Translations under genes and position numbers: made by a program
In this document: piece after piece, positions 29,160 through 36,902 of the stretch
Numbering within the stretch: position 1 is the stretch's first letter
Layout: the number at the start of each line of letters is the position of its first letter
Notes under the pieces: model-generated
Seen by the model: the letters and a program-made list of their open reading frames with translations, nothing else
Told to the model about the DNA's origin: nothing
The model's database searches: none
NCBI RefSeq assembly: GCF_900103405.1
Contig: NZ_FNHX01000005.1
Location: 250,845 to 314,844 of the forward strand
Origin: Polaromonas sp. JS666
GTDB taxonomy: Bacteria; Pseudomonadota; Gammaproteobacteria; Burkholderiales; Burkholderiaceae_C
Length of the DNA: 64,000 nucleotides
Direction of reading: 5' to 3'

Positions 29160-29777
29160 ATGACGCCAGCCTCCCTCACCGCCACCACCCTGGACGAAGA
29201 AACCGCGCGCGCCGAGGTCTACGGCCTGCTGGCCGCGCTGTATTACGCCGCGCCGTCGGCGGAGCTCTATGACAACCTGCGCGTCGCCGTGACGGCCGCG
29301 CCCGCCGAAGGCGCGCTGCTCGAAAGCTCCTGGGGCGAACTGGTGGCCGCGGCGCGCGCGCAAAGCCGGGAGGCCACCGCCCAGGAGCACGATGCGCTGT
29401 TCGGTGGCGTGGGCAAGCCCGAGCTATACCTCTTTGGTTCCCATTACCTCAGCGGTTTCCTCAATGAAAAGCCGCTGGCCGCCCTGCGCACCGAACTCGC
29501 GGCGCTGGGCCTGGCGCGCGACGAGGCCATGCCCGAGACCGAAGACCATGTGGCCTACCTTTGCGAGGTCATGCGCTACCTGATCGCTGGCGACGACGTG
29601 GCCGTGGCCAACCTCACGCGGCAGCGCGAGTTTTTCGCGCGCCACCTGCAGCCCTGGCTGCCGCTGATGTGCGAGGCCATCACGCAACACCCCAAGGCGC
29701 GCTTTTACGCGGCGCTGGCGGCCTTCACGCAGACCTTCATGAGCGTCGAGGCGCAGGGCTTTGACATGCTGGCCTGA
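29160..29777 (+). CDS. TorD/DmsD-family molecular chaperone
   Basis: 205 residues from ATG at 29160. All-helical, with the family pattern RAEVYGLLAALYYAAPSAEL near the N-terminus, EHDALFGGVGKPELYLFGSHYLSGF in the middle, and PETEDHVAYLCEVMRYLI. These chaperones bind Tat signal peptides and apo-molybdoenzymes until the cofactor is inserted. It precedes the Tat-exported formate dehydrogenase, its likely client. The start lies 35 nt after the polyferredoxin stop. Confidence 0.87.
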   Translation: MTPASLTATTLDEETARAEVYGLLAALYYAAPSAELYDNLRVAVTAAPAEGALLESSWGELVAAARAQSREATAQEHDALFGGVGKPELYLFGSHYLSGFLNEKPLAALRTELAALGLARDEAMPETEDHVAYLCEVMRYLIAGDDVAVANLTRQREFFARHLQPWLPLMCEAITQHPKARFYAALAAFTQTFMSVEAQGFDMLA

Positions 29778-29968
29778 GGGGGCGCCGCTCGCAGGGGCGA
29801 ATGTTTTCTCAATATGAGACAGTCCGTGGCGGCGCGATCATAAGATAGCCTATCGTTTTCCCTAGCCCCCCGGATTGAGTCGGACAAGCCATTGTGGCGC
29901 GGGGCCCTCTGACGTACAGTACTATGCAAACGGTTGCATACCGAGCAAGCCTTCCCCTGGAGAACACC

Positions 29969-30175
29969 ATGCAGGACAGCCAGCCAAAACCCTCGCGACG
30001 GGGATTCTTTTTCGGTGCCGCCGCCACGGGCGCGGCCGCAGCGGCCGTTGTGGCCTTGCCCGGCGCACCCGCCCTCCAGGCCGAACTCCCGGCGCCCAAG
30101 CCGGCTCCTGAAAAAGGCGGCGGCTACAGCCTCTCGGAGCACGTCCAGCGCTACTACAAGACCACCCGCGTCTAG
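29969..30175 (+). CDS. Formate dehydrogenase region Tat-signal small protein
   Basis: 68 residues from ATG at 29969, with CTGGAGA upstream. Twin-arginine signal SRRGFFFGAAATGAAAAAVV is followed by a short tail ending GGGYSLSEHVQRYYKTTRV. This is the pattern of the small family seen as a Tat target beside formate dehydrogenase genes. The conserved YSLSEHVQRYYKTTR tail suggests it may bind the alpha subunit or membrane part. The role is not established. Confidence 0.82.
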   Translation: MQDSQPKPSRRGFFFGAAATGAAAAAVVALPGAPALQAELPAPKPAPEKGGGYSLSEHVQRYYKTTRV

Positions 30176-30226
30176 CCGTTCGACCGCCAGCGTCCAGCCC
30201 GGTTTCACTTTCCCACGGAGAGCTTC

Positions 30227-33193
30227 ATGCTGCTCACGAAAAAAACTTCCGAAGTCCATCCCGCGCACCGCGCCTCCACGCGTTTTGTGCACAGTCTGTC
30301 GCGGGGCCTGTCCAACGCCCTGCCCACCATGGACCGCCGCGCCTTTTTGCGCCGCTCCGGCCTGGGTGTCGGCGTGGGCCTGGCCGCGACGCAGCTGAGC
30401 CTGGTTAAAAAAGCCGAGGCCGCCACGCCCGGCGCCGGCGCTGCTGGCGGCCAGATAGAAGTCAAGCGCACGGTGTGCGGCCATTGCTCGGTCGGCTGCG
30501 CCGTCGATGCCGTGGTCGAAAACGGCGTCTGGGTGCGCCAGGAGCCGGTGTTCGACTCGCCCATCAACCTGGGCGCGCACTGCGCCAAGGGCGCCGCGCT
30601 GCGCGAGCACGGCCACGGCGAGTACCGCCTGCGCTACCCCATGAAGCTGGTGAACGGCAAGTACGAGCGCATCAGCTGGGACACGGCGCTCAATGAAATC
30701 AGCGCCAGGCTGCTGGAGCTGCGCAAGGAAAGCGGCCCCGACTCGGTCTACTGGGTGGGCTCGTCGAAGCACAACAACGAGCAAGCCTATCTGATGCGCA
30801 AGTTTGTGAGCTTCTGGGGCAGCAACAACTGCGACCACCAGGCCCGCATCTGCCACTCGACCACGGTGGCCGGCGTCGCCAACACCTGGGGTTACGGCGC
30901 CATGACCAATTCCTACAACGACATGCAGAACAGCAAATGCGCGTTGTACATAGGCTCGAATGCGGCCGAGGCCCATCCGGTCAGCATGCTGCACATGCTG
31001 CACGCCAAGGAAACCGGCTGCAAGCTGATCGTGGTGGACCCGCGCTTCACGCGCACGGCAGCCAAGGCCGACGACTACGTGCGCATACGCTCGGGCTCGG
31101 ACATTCCCTTCCTCTTCGGCGTGCTGTACCACATCTTCAAGAACGGCTGGGAAGACAAGAAGTACATCAACGACCGTGTCTACGGCATGGACAAGGTCAA
31201 GGCCGACGTGATGGCCAAGTGGACGCCCGACAAGGTGCTGGAAGCCTGTGGCGTGGACGAGGCCACCACGCTCAAGGTGGCCACCATGATGAGCCAGAAC
31301 CGCCCCAGCACCATCGTCTGGTGCATGGGCCAGACCCAGCACACCATAGGCAATGCCATCGTGCGCGCCTCCTGCATCCTGCAACTGGCCCTGGGCAACG
31401 TCGGCAAGTCCGGCGGCGGCACGAATATTTTCCGCGGCCATGACAATGTGCAGGGCGCGACCGACGTCGGCCCCAACCCCGATTCGCTGCCCGGCTACTA
31501 CGGCCTGGCCGAAGGCTCGTGGAAGCATTTCGCCAAGATCTGGGGCGTGGACTTCGACTGGATCAAGGGCCGCTACGCCTCGGCCGCCATGATGGGCAAG
31601 CCCGGCATCACGGTGTCGCGCTGGATAGACGGCGTGCTCGAGAAAAACGAGCTGATAGACCAGGAGTCCAACCTGCGCGGCGTGTTCTTCTGGGGCCATG
31701 CGCCCAACTCGCAGACGCGCGGCCTCGAGATGAAACGGGCCATGGACAAGCTGGACCTGCTGGTGGTGGTGGACCCGTATCCCTCGGCCACCGCGGCCAT
31801 GGCCGCCATGCCCGGCAAGGCCGAGGACCAGAACCCCAAGCGCGCGGTCTACCTGCTGCCGGCCGCCACGCAGTTCGAGACCAGCGGCTCGGTGACCGCC
31901 TCCAACCGCTCGCTGCAATGGCGCGAGAAGGTGATAGAGCCGCTGTGGGAAAGCCGCAGCGACCACATGATCATGCACCAGCTGGCCGACAAGCTCGGCT
32001 TCGCCAAGGAGCTGTCCAAGAACTACAAGATGCAAAAGGTCAAGGGCATGGACGAGCCCGTGCCCGAGGACATCCTGCGCGAGATCAACAAGACCTGCTG
32101 GACCATAGGCTATACCGGCCAGAGCCCGGAGCGCCTGAAGGCGCACATGCGCAATATGCACCTGTTCGACGTCAAGACCCTCAAGTCCAAAGGCGGCAAG
32201 GACAAGGAAACCGGCTACGACACCACGGGCGATTATTTCGGCCTGCCCTGGCCGTGCTACGGCAACCCGGAGCTCAAGCACCCGGGTTCGCCCAATCTTT
32301 ATGACACCTCCAAACACGTCATGGACGGCGGCGGCAACTTCCGCGCCAACTTCGGCGTTGAAAAAGACGGCGTCAACCTGCTGGCCGAAGACGGCTCGTG
32401 CTCGCTGGGCGCCGAGATCGCCACGGGCTACCCCGAGTTTGACCACCTGCTGCTCAAGAAACTGGGCTGGTGGGACGACCTGACCGACGCCGAAAAAACC
32501 GCGGCCGAAGGCAAGAACTGGAAGACCGACTCTTCCGGCGGCATCATCCGCGTCACCATGAAGCTGCACGGCTGCCATGTGTTCGGCAATGCCAAGGCGC
32601 GCGCCGTGGTCTGGAACTTCCCCGACGCGATCCCGCAGCATCGCGAGCCGCTGTATGGCAACCGCGCCGACCTGCAGGCCAAGTACCCCACGCATGACGA
32701 CAAGAAAGCCTTCTGGCGCATGCCCACGCTGTACAAGACCATCCAGCAGAAAAACATCGCCGACAAGGTGCACGAGAAATTCCCGCTGGTCATGACCTCG
32801 GGCCGGCTCGTCGAGTACGAAGGCGGCGGCGAGGAAACCCGTTCCAACCCCTGGCTGGCCGAGCTGCAGCAGGAAATGTTCATCGAGATCAACCCCAAGG
32901 TGGCCGCCGAAAAAGGCATACGCAACGGCGAACGCGCCTGGGTCAGCACCCCCACAGGCGCACGCCTGAACGTGCAGGCCATGGTGACCGAGCGCGTGGG
33001 CCCCGACACGGTGTTCATGCCCTTCCACTTCTCGGGCCGTTGGCAGGGCGCCGACATGCTGGCTTATTACCCCAACGGCGCGGCGCCGGTGGTGCGCGGC
33101 GAAGCCATCAACACGGCGACGACTTACGGGTATGACAGCGTCACGATGATGCAAGAAACAAAAACGACGGTGTGTAACGTCGAGCGAGCATAA
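30227..33193 (+). CDS. Formate dehydrogenase alpha subunit (Tat-exported, molybdopterin)
   Basis: 988 residues. The Tat signal MDRRAFLRRSGLGVGVGLAA lies about residues 35-55. The 4Fe-4S motif CGHCSVGC near residue 84, closed by CAKG, starts the molybdopterin oxidoreductase fold. The molybdenum ligand is Cys209 in ARICHSTTV (codon TGC, not selenocysteine). FRGHDNVQGATDVGPNPD and the C-terminal RLVEYEGGGEETRSNPWLAE are typical of periplasmic formate dehydrogenases. It should oxidise formate outside the inner membrane and pass electrons via the Fe-S beta and cytochrome gamma subunits to quinone. Confidence 0.94.
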   Translation: MLLTKKTSEVHPAHRASTRFVHSLSRGLSNALPTMDRRAFLRRSGLGVGVGLAATQLSLVKKAEAATPGAGAAGGQIEVKRTVCGHCSVGCAVDAVVENGVWVRQEPVFDSPINLGAHCAKGAALREHGHGEYRLRYPMKLVNGKYERISWDTALNEISARLLELRKESGPDSVYWVGSSKHNNEQAYLMRKFVSFWGSNNCDHQARICHSTTVAGVANTWGYGAMTNSYNDMQNSKCALYIGSNAAEAHPVSMLHMLHAKETGCKLIVVDPRFTRTAAKADDYVRIRSGSDIPFLFGVLYHIFKNGWEDKKYINDRVYGMDKVKADVMAKWTPDKVLEACGVDEATTLKVATMMSQNRPSTIVWCMGQTQHTIGNAIVRASCILQLALGNVGKSGGGTNIFRGHDNVQGATDVGPNPDSLPGYYGLAEGSWKHFAKIWGVDFDWIKGRYASAAMMGKPGITVSRWIDGVLEKNELIDQESNLRGVFFWGHAPNSQTRGLEMKRAMDKLDLLVVVDPYPSATAAMAAMPGKAEDQNPKRAVYLLPAATQFETSGSVTASNRSLQWREKVIEPLWESRSDHMIMHQLADKLGFAKELSKNYKMQKVKGMDEPVPEDILREINKTCWTIGYTGQSPERLKAHMRNMHLFDVKTLKSKGGKDKETGYDTTGDYFGLPWPCYGNPELKHPGSPNLYDTSKHVMDGGGNFRANFGVEKDGVNLLAEDGSCSLGAEIATGYPEFDHLLLKKLGWWDDLTDAEKTAAEGKNWKTDSSGGIIRVTMKLHGCHVFGNAKARAVVWNFPDAIPQHREPLYGNRADLQAKYPTHDDKKAFWRMPTLYKTIQQKNIADKVHEKFPLVMTSGRLVEYEGGGEETRSNPWLAELQQEMFIEINPKVAAEKGIRNGERAWVSTPTGARLNVQAMVTERVGPDTVFMPFHFSGRWQGADMLAYYPNGAAPVVRGEAINTATTYGYDSVTMMQETKTTVCNVERA

Positions 33194-33202
33194 GGAACCG
33201 CC

Positions 33203-33823
33203 ATGGCACGCATGAAATTTGTCTGTGACGCTGAGCGCTGCATCGAATGCAACGGCTGCGTCACCGCCTGCAAGAATGAGAACGAGGTCCCCTGGGGCGT
33301 GAACCGCCGCCGCGTGGTGACGCTTAACGACGGTGTTCCCGGCGAAAAATCGATCTCGGTGGCCTGCATGCATTGCAGCGACGCACCCTGCATGGCTGTC
33401 TGCCCCGTCAACTGCTTTTACCGCACCGACGAGGGCGTGGTGCTGCACGACAAGGACATCTGCATAGGCTGCGGCTACTGCTCCTATGCCTGCCCCTTCG
33501 GCGCGCCGCAGTTCCCGGCGGCGGGCACTTTCGGCGTGCGCGGCAAGATGGACAAGTGCACCTTCTGCGCCGGCGGCCCTGAAGTCAACGGCAGCCAGGC
33601 CGAGTTTGAGAAATACGGCCGCAATCGCCTGGCCGAAGGCAAGCTGCCGGCCTGCGCCGAAATGTGTTCCACCAAAGCCTTGCTGGCCGGTGACGGCGAC
33701 GTGGTCGCCGACATCTTCCGCAACCGCGTGGTGCAGCGCGGCAAGGGGGCAGAAGTCTGGGGCTGGGGCACGGCCTATGGGTCCAAACAAGCGGGCCAGC
33801 CGCCCGCGGGAGCCAAATCATGA
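33203..33823 (+). CDS. fdh3B: Formate dehydrogenase iron-sulfur (beta) subunit, FDH3 type
   Basis: 206 residues, four ferredoxin-like 4Fe-4S motifs: CIECNGCVTACK, CMHCSDAPCMAVCPVNC, CIGCGYCSYACPFG, and the split fourth set CTFCAGG with CAEMCSTKALL. It begins MARMKFVCDAERC without a signal peptide or C-terminal anchor, so it is expected to be exported together with the Tat-tagged alpha subunit. It lies 9 nt after the alpha gene and overlaps the next lipoprotein gene by 4 nt. Confidence 0.92.
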   Translation: MARMKFVCDAERCIECNGCVTACKNENEVPWGVNRRRVVTLNDGVPGEKSISVACMHCSDAPCMAVCPVNCFYRTDEGVVLHDKDICIGCGYCSYACPFGAPQFPAAGTFGVRGKMDKCTFCAGGPEVNGSQAEFEKYGRNRLAEGKLPACAEMCSTKALLAGDGDVVADIFRNRVVQRGKGAEVWGWGTAYGSKQAGQPPAGAKS

Positions 33824-34062
33824 AGCGCCTCGCGATACTGGTTTGCGTCACGGCGGCCTTCACCGCCTTGAGCGCTTGCGGCGAAAAACCGCAAACCCTG
33901 GGTAGCGGCGCGCGAAGCGACACCGCGGCCTTCCAGGGCACCGACAACGCCTTCGCGGCACCGGGCTGGACCAAGGGCGACAAGGCCAGCTGGGAGCAGG
34001 GCCTCAAGGCCCGTGCCCAGAACAGCCAGAACGAATACACCAAGACGGGCACGTCGAAATAG
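33820..34062 (+). CDS. Small lipoprotein within the formate dehydrogenase operon
   Basis: 80 residues. The signal peptide MKRLAILVCVTAAFTALSAC ends in a lipobox (LSAC), giving a mature protein of about 61 residues. The mature part is polar, with APGWTKGDKASWEQGLKAR near the middle. It overlaps the beta subunit gene by 4 nt (ATGA) and is 14 nt before the cytochrome gene, so it is translated with the complex. No known family is recognised; it may be an accessory or anchoring subunit. Confidence 0.75.
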   Translation: MKRLAILVCVTAAFTALSACGEKPQTLGSGARSDTAAFQGTDNAFAAPGWTKGDKASWEQGLKARAQNSQNEYTKTGTSK

Positions 34063-34076
34063 CGAGCGGAGGCCTT

Positions 34077-35273
34077 ATGTTTCTTGCGCGACCCGTTCTT
34101 CTATTGCTGGCAGCCGGCCTGGCCGGGCTGGCAGCCGCGCAGGCCCCTGCGCCGGCAGCCGCGCCGCAGGCCCAGGGCGTTGTCGCTCCTGCCGCCGCGC
34201 CGGCGGCCACCAGCGGCATCCAGAGCCAGAACATCTTTGAGGTCAAGCCCGACGCCAGTGCCGATCCCAATTACGCCAAACAAAACAATGGTGAACGCGC
34301 CAAGGTCCAGCCCGGCAACAACGCGCCGATGTGGCGCCAGGTGGGCGAGGGCGTCACCGGCTACAGCAGCCTGCCCAAAAGCGAAGCGCCCGAGGCCGGC
34401 AACCTGATCCAGCCCTTTGTGCAATACCCCGGCTCGCGCCTGACCAACGCCGGCGAGGCCTGGCGCCAGGTGCGCAACAACTGGATCATTCCCTACGGCG
34501 GCTCCCTGTTCCTGATCGTGCTGCTGGCGATCGCGATTTTTTACTTCAGCAAGGGTTCCATCAAGACGCACGGCGCCGACACCGGCCGCAAGATAGAGCG
34601 CTTCACGCCCTTTGAGCGCGCCGCGCACTGGTCCAACGCGATCGCGTTTTCCATCCTGGCGATCTCCGGCCTGGTGATGGCCTTCGGCAAGTTCTTCCTG
34701 CAACCCGTCATTGGCGGTGCGCTCTTCGGCTGGCTGGCCTGGGTGCTCAAGACCCTGCACAACTTCGCCGGCCCGCTGTTCGCGGTGTCGCTGGTGATCG
34801 TGTTCTTCACCTTCCTGCGCGACAACTGGCCGCAAAAGGGCGACCTGCGCTGGCTGGCCAAGGGCGGCGGCCTGGTCACCGGCGGTGAGGAGCCGCCTTC
34901 GAACCGCTTCAACGCGGGTGAAAAACTCATCTTCTGGGGCGGTGTGTTCCTGCTCGGCATCGTGGTCGTGTCCTCGGGTTTTGTGCTCGACAAGCTGCTG
35001 CCCGGCCTGGTTTACGAGCGCGCCACCATGCAGGTCGCGCACATGGTGCATGCCGTGGCCACCGTGCTCATGATGTGCCTGTTCCTCGGCCACATCTACC
35101 TGGGCACTATCGGCATGCAGGGCGCCTACAAGGCCATGCGAACCGGTTATGTCGACGAGACCTGGGCCAGGGAGCACCACGAATACTGGTACGACGAGGT
35201 CAAGGCCGGCAATATTCCCGCCCAGCGCAGCAAGCCCCCGGTTGAGCCGCCGGGCCAGATCGCGCAAGCCTAA
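34077..35273 (+). CDS. Formate dehydrogenase gamma subunit (cytochrome b556)
   Basis: 398 residues. A signal peptide and about 120 periplasmic residues (Ala/Pro-rich, then YVQYPGSRLTNAGEAW-like) precede a first membrane helix (GGSLFLIVLLAIAIFYF). A four-helix b-type cytochrome domain follows, with histidines in FERAAHWSNAIAF, KTLHNFAGPLF, MVHAVATVLM and FLGHIYLG as haem and structural sites. It ends with MREHHEYW-like WAREHHEYWYDEVKAG. It passes electrons from the beta subunit to quinone in the inner membrane. Confidence 0.9.
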   Translation: MFLARPVLLLLAAGLAGLAAAQAPAPAAAPQAQGVVAPAAAPAATSGIQSQNIFEVKPDASADPNYAKQNNGERAKVQPGNNAPMWRQVGEGVTGYSSLPKSEAPEAGNLIQPFVQYPGSRLTNAGEAWRQVRNNWIIPYGGSLFLIVLLAIAIFYFSKGSIKTHGADTGRKIERFTPFERAAHWSNAIAFSILAISGLVMAFGKFFLQPVIGGALFGWLAWVLKTLHNFAGPLFAVSLVIVFFTFLRDNWPQKGDLRWLAKGGGLVTGGEEPPSNRFNAGEKLIFWGGVFLLGIVVVSSGFVLDKLLPGLVYERATMQVAHMVHAVATVLMMCLFLGHIYLGTIGMQGAYKAMRTGYVDETWAREHHEYWYDEVKAGNIPAQRSKPPVEPPGQIAQA

Positions 35274-35293
35274 ACAGTAGTGAGGACGCCACA

Positions 35294-35680
35294 ATGAAAA
35301 AAATCCTGACCCTGGGCCTGCTGGCCGCCGCGTCGGCCACGGTGCTGGCCAAGCTGCCGCCGCTGAGTGACGAAGCCAAGGCCAAGGCCGCCGAAGCCGC
35401 CGCCAAGACGGCCTGGACCGGCAAGCTCGAGGCCTACCAGCTGTGCAAAGCGCAGGACAAGGTGGCTGCCGCTTATTACAAATCGGCCAAGGCCGCCGGC
35501 AAGGACACCAAGCCGCCCGCCGCCGCGCCGGCCTGCGCCGATCCCGGCCCCTTCGCCTACACCCCGCCCGAGGCCAAGCCGCTGGAAGCCGCCGGCGCGC
35601 ATTCGCCGGCCGGCAATGCCACCAGCCCGCCCAGCACCAAACAGCCGGATGCGGTCGGCAACCCCGCCAAGAAGTCCTGA
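35294..35680 (+). CDS. Small exported protein at the end of the formate dehydrogenase operon
   Basis: 128 residues with a clear signal peptide (MKKILTLGLLAAASATVLA). The mature part is Ala/Lys/Pro-rich. A conserved-looking core is AWTGKLEAYQLCKAQDKVAAAYY, with one further Cys (APACADPGPF) that could pair with it. It is 20 nt behind the cytochrome gene and is the last gene before the terminator region. No domain is recognised. Confidence 0.7.
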   Translation: MKKILTLGLLAAASATVLAKLPPLSDEAKAKAAEAAAKTAWTGKLEAYQLCKAQDKVAAAYYKSAKAAGKDTKPPAAAPACADPGPFAYTPPEAKPLEAAGAHSPAGNATSPPSTKQPDAVGNPAKKS

Positions 35681-35696
35681 TTCCTTCCCGCTCTTC

Positions 35697-35998
35697 AAAA
35701 AGCCGACTCTGAAGAACCTGTTCACGGCCTAAACGGGGCCGCGCAAGCACCTTCTCGGGATGGGATGCAAGGCGCGGTGCGCCAGCCCATAGCACTGCTA
35801 TGGGCCAGCGCCGCAACGCCGCAGACCGCCCGAGAAGGCGCTTGCCCTCCGGGTTGGGGTGAAATCGGGCGAGTGAACCACCCGAGCCCTTGCATGGGCA
35901 TTAGCCCATGCGGCGTGCCCGGGCGGCCCACTCATCCCGATTGCACCCCAACGCGGCCCCGTTTAGACCGTGAACAGGTTCTAAGGGCCGGCTTTTTT
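35697..35998 (+). terminator. Rho-independent terminator stem split by the palindromic element
   Basis: AAAAAGCCG at 35697-35705 pairs with CGGCTTTTT at 35989-35997, ending in a T-run, as in a normal intrinsic terminator after the operon. The 270-bp element lies where the short loop would be. The simplest reading is insertion of the element into the terminator loop. Confidence 0.45.
35713..35982. mobile_element. 270-bp nested palindromic element (long inverted-repeat, MITE-like)
   Basis: Terminal arms 35713-35743 and 35952-35982 are inverted repeats matching at 30 of 31 positions. Inside are two further long stems: 35745-35759 with 35829-35843 (14/15), and 35853-35869 with 35936-35952 (16/17). 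Each holds its own hairpin: CCCATAGCA/TGCTATGGG at 35786-35804, and GCATGGGC/GCCCATGC at 35892-35911. The whole folds as a three-way cruciform. No coding frame is convincing. It fills the 334-nt gap between the small exported protein gene and fdhD. It could be a non-autonomous mobile element or a structured RNA. Confidence 0.65.
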
Positions 35999-36014
35999 GT
36001 TGTAGTCTTGCCGC

Positions 36015-36902
36015 ATGCCTTCGCCATCACCTTTGCCCCGCCTGACAAACGCCAGGGCGCCCCTGACCTGCGAGGTCCAGACCGTCAATGAATACGGCGA
36101 AACGCAGCCGGTCTCCATCCCGGCCGAGCGCGCGCTCACGGTGTATGTCGACAAGCGTGAACTCGTGACCTTGATGACGCTGGGCGCGCATCCCGAATTG
36201 CTGGTGCTGGGCTATTTGCGCAACCAGCGCCTGGTCAAGGATGTGGCCGACATTGACTCCATCACCGTGGACTGGGAGGTGGGTGCCGCCGCCGTCAAGA
36301 CCCGTCACGGCATCGAGGACATTGAAGAAAAAACCGCGCGCCGGGTGGTCACCACCGGCTGCGGCCAAGGCAGTGTGTTCGGCGGCCTGATGGACGAGGT
36401 GGACGGTATTGTGCTGCCCGCCGATGCGCGCATCAGCCAGGGCCAGCTCTATGCGCTGGTCAACACCATACGGCTCAAGGAAACGACTTACAAATCCGCC
36501 GGCTCGGTCCATGCCTGCGCGCTGTTCGCGATGACGGGCGGCGACCCCGAGATGCTGTTGTTTGTGGAGGATGTGGGCCGCCATAACGCCATAGACACCA
36601 TTGCCGGCTGGATCTGGATGCAGGCCAGCCCTGTCGTGAGCAAATCGGACAAGGTTTTTTATACGACGGGCCGCCTCACCAGCGAAATGGTTATCAAGTC
36701 CGCGCAGATGGGCGTGCCCATTGTGGTCTCGCGCAGCGGCATCACGCAGATGGGGCACCAGGTGGCGCAGACGGTCGGCCTGTGCGCCATCGGCCGCGCC
36801 ACCAACAAACGTTTTGTCTGCTATGCCAATCCGCAGCGGCTCACGCTGCAGCCTGAACTCGCTGGCGCCAGGCCGGCCTCTTTTTCCACCGCGCCGACAT
36901 GA
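36015..36902 (+). CDS. fdhD: Formate dehydrogenase accessory sulfurtransferase FdhD
   Basis: 295 residues. FdhD moves sulfur from a cysteine desulfurase to the molybdopterin cofactor of formate dehydrogenase. Family features seen are TLGAHPELLVLGYL near residue 55, RVVTTGCGQGS near 113, SAGSVHACALF, VEDVGRHNAIDTIAGW and YTTGRLTSEMVIKSAQMG. The active loop has one Cys (GCGQG) where E. coli FdhD has a CxxC pair; single-Cys forms are known. ATG at 36015 is used. It overlaps the next gene by 4 nt and likely serves both formate dehydrogenases of the cluster. Confidence 0.95.
   Translation: MPSPSPLPRLTNARAPLTCEVQTVNEYGETQPVSIPAERALTVYVDKRELVTLMTLGAHPELLVLGYLRNQRLVKDVADIDSITVDWEVGAAAVKTRHGIEDIEEKTARRVVTTGCGQGSVFGGLMDEVDGIVLPADARISQGQLYALVNTIRLKETTYKSAGSVHACALFAMTGGDPEMLLFVEDVGRHNAIDTIAGWIWMQASPVVSKSDKVFYTTGRLTSEMVIKSAQMGVPIVVSRSGITQMGHQVAQTVGLCAIGRATNKRFVCYANPQRLTLQPELAGARPASFSTAPT

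Noticed and set aside
22883..33193. Possible selenocysteine in either formate dehydrogenase alpha subunit
   Set aside because: The ligand position is TGC in both genes (24041 and 30851), so both use Cys.
29705..33790. A 1361-codon open frame on the minus strand across the periplasmic formate dehydrogenase genes
   Set aside because: It is antisense to well-supported genes; long antisense frames are expected from GC-rich third positions, and its product is low-complexity His/Val/Gly-rich.
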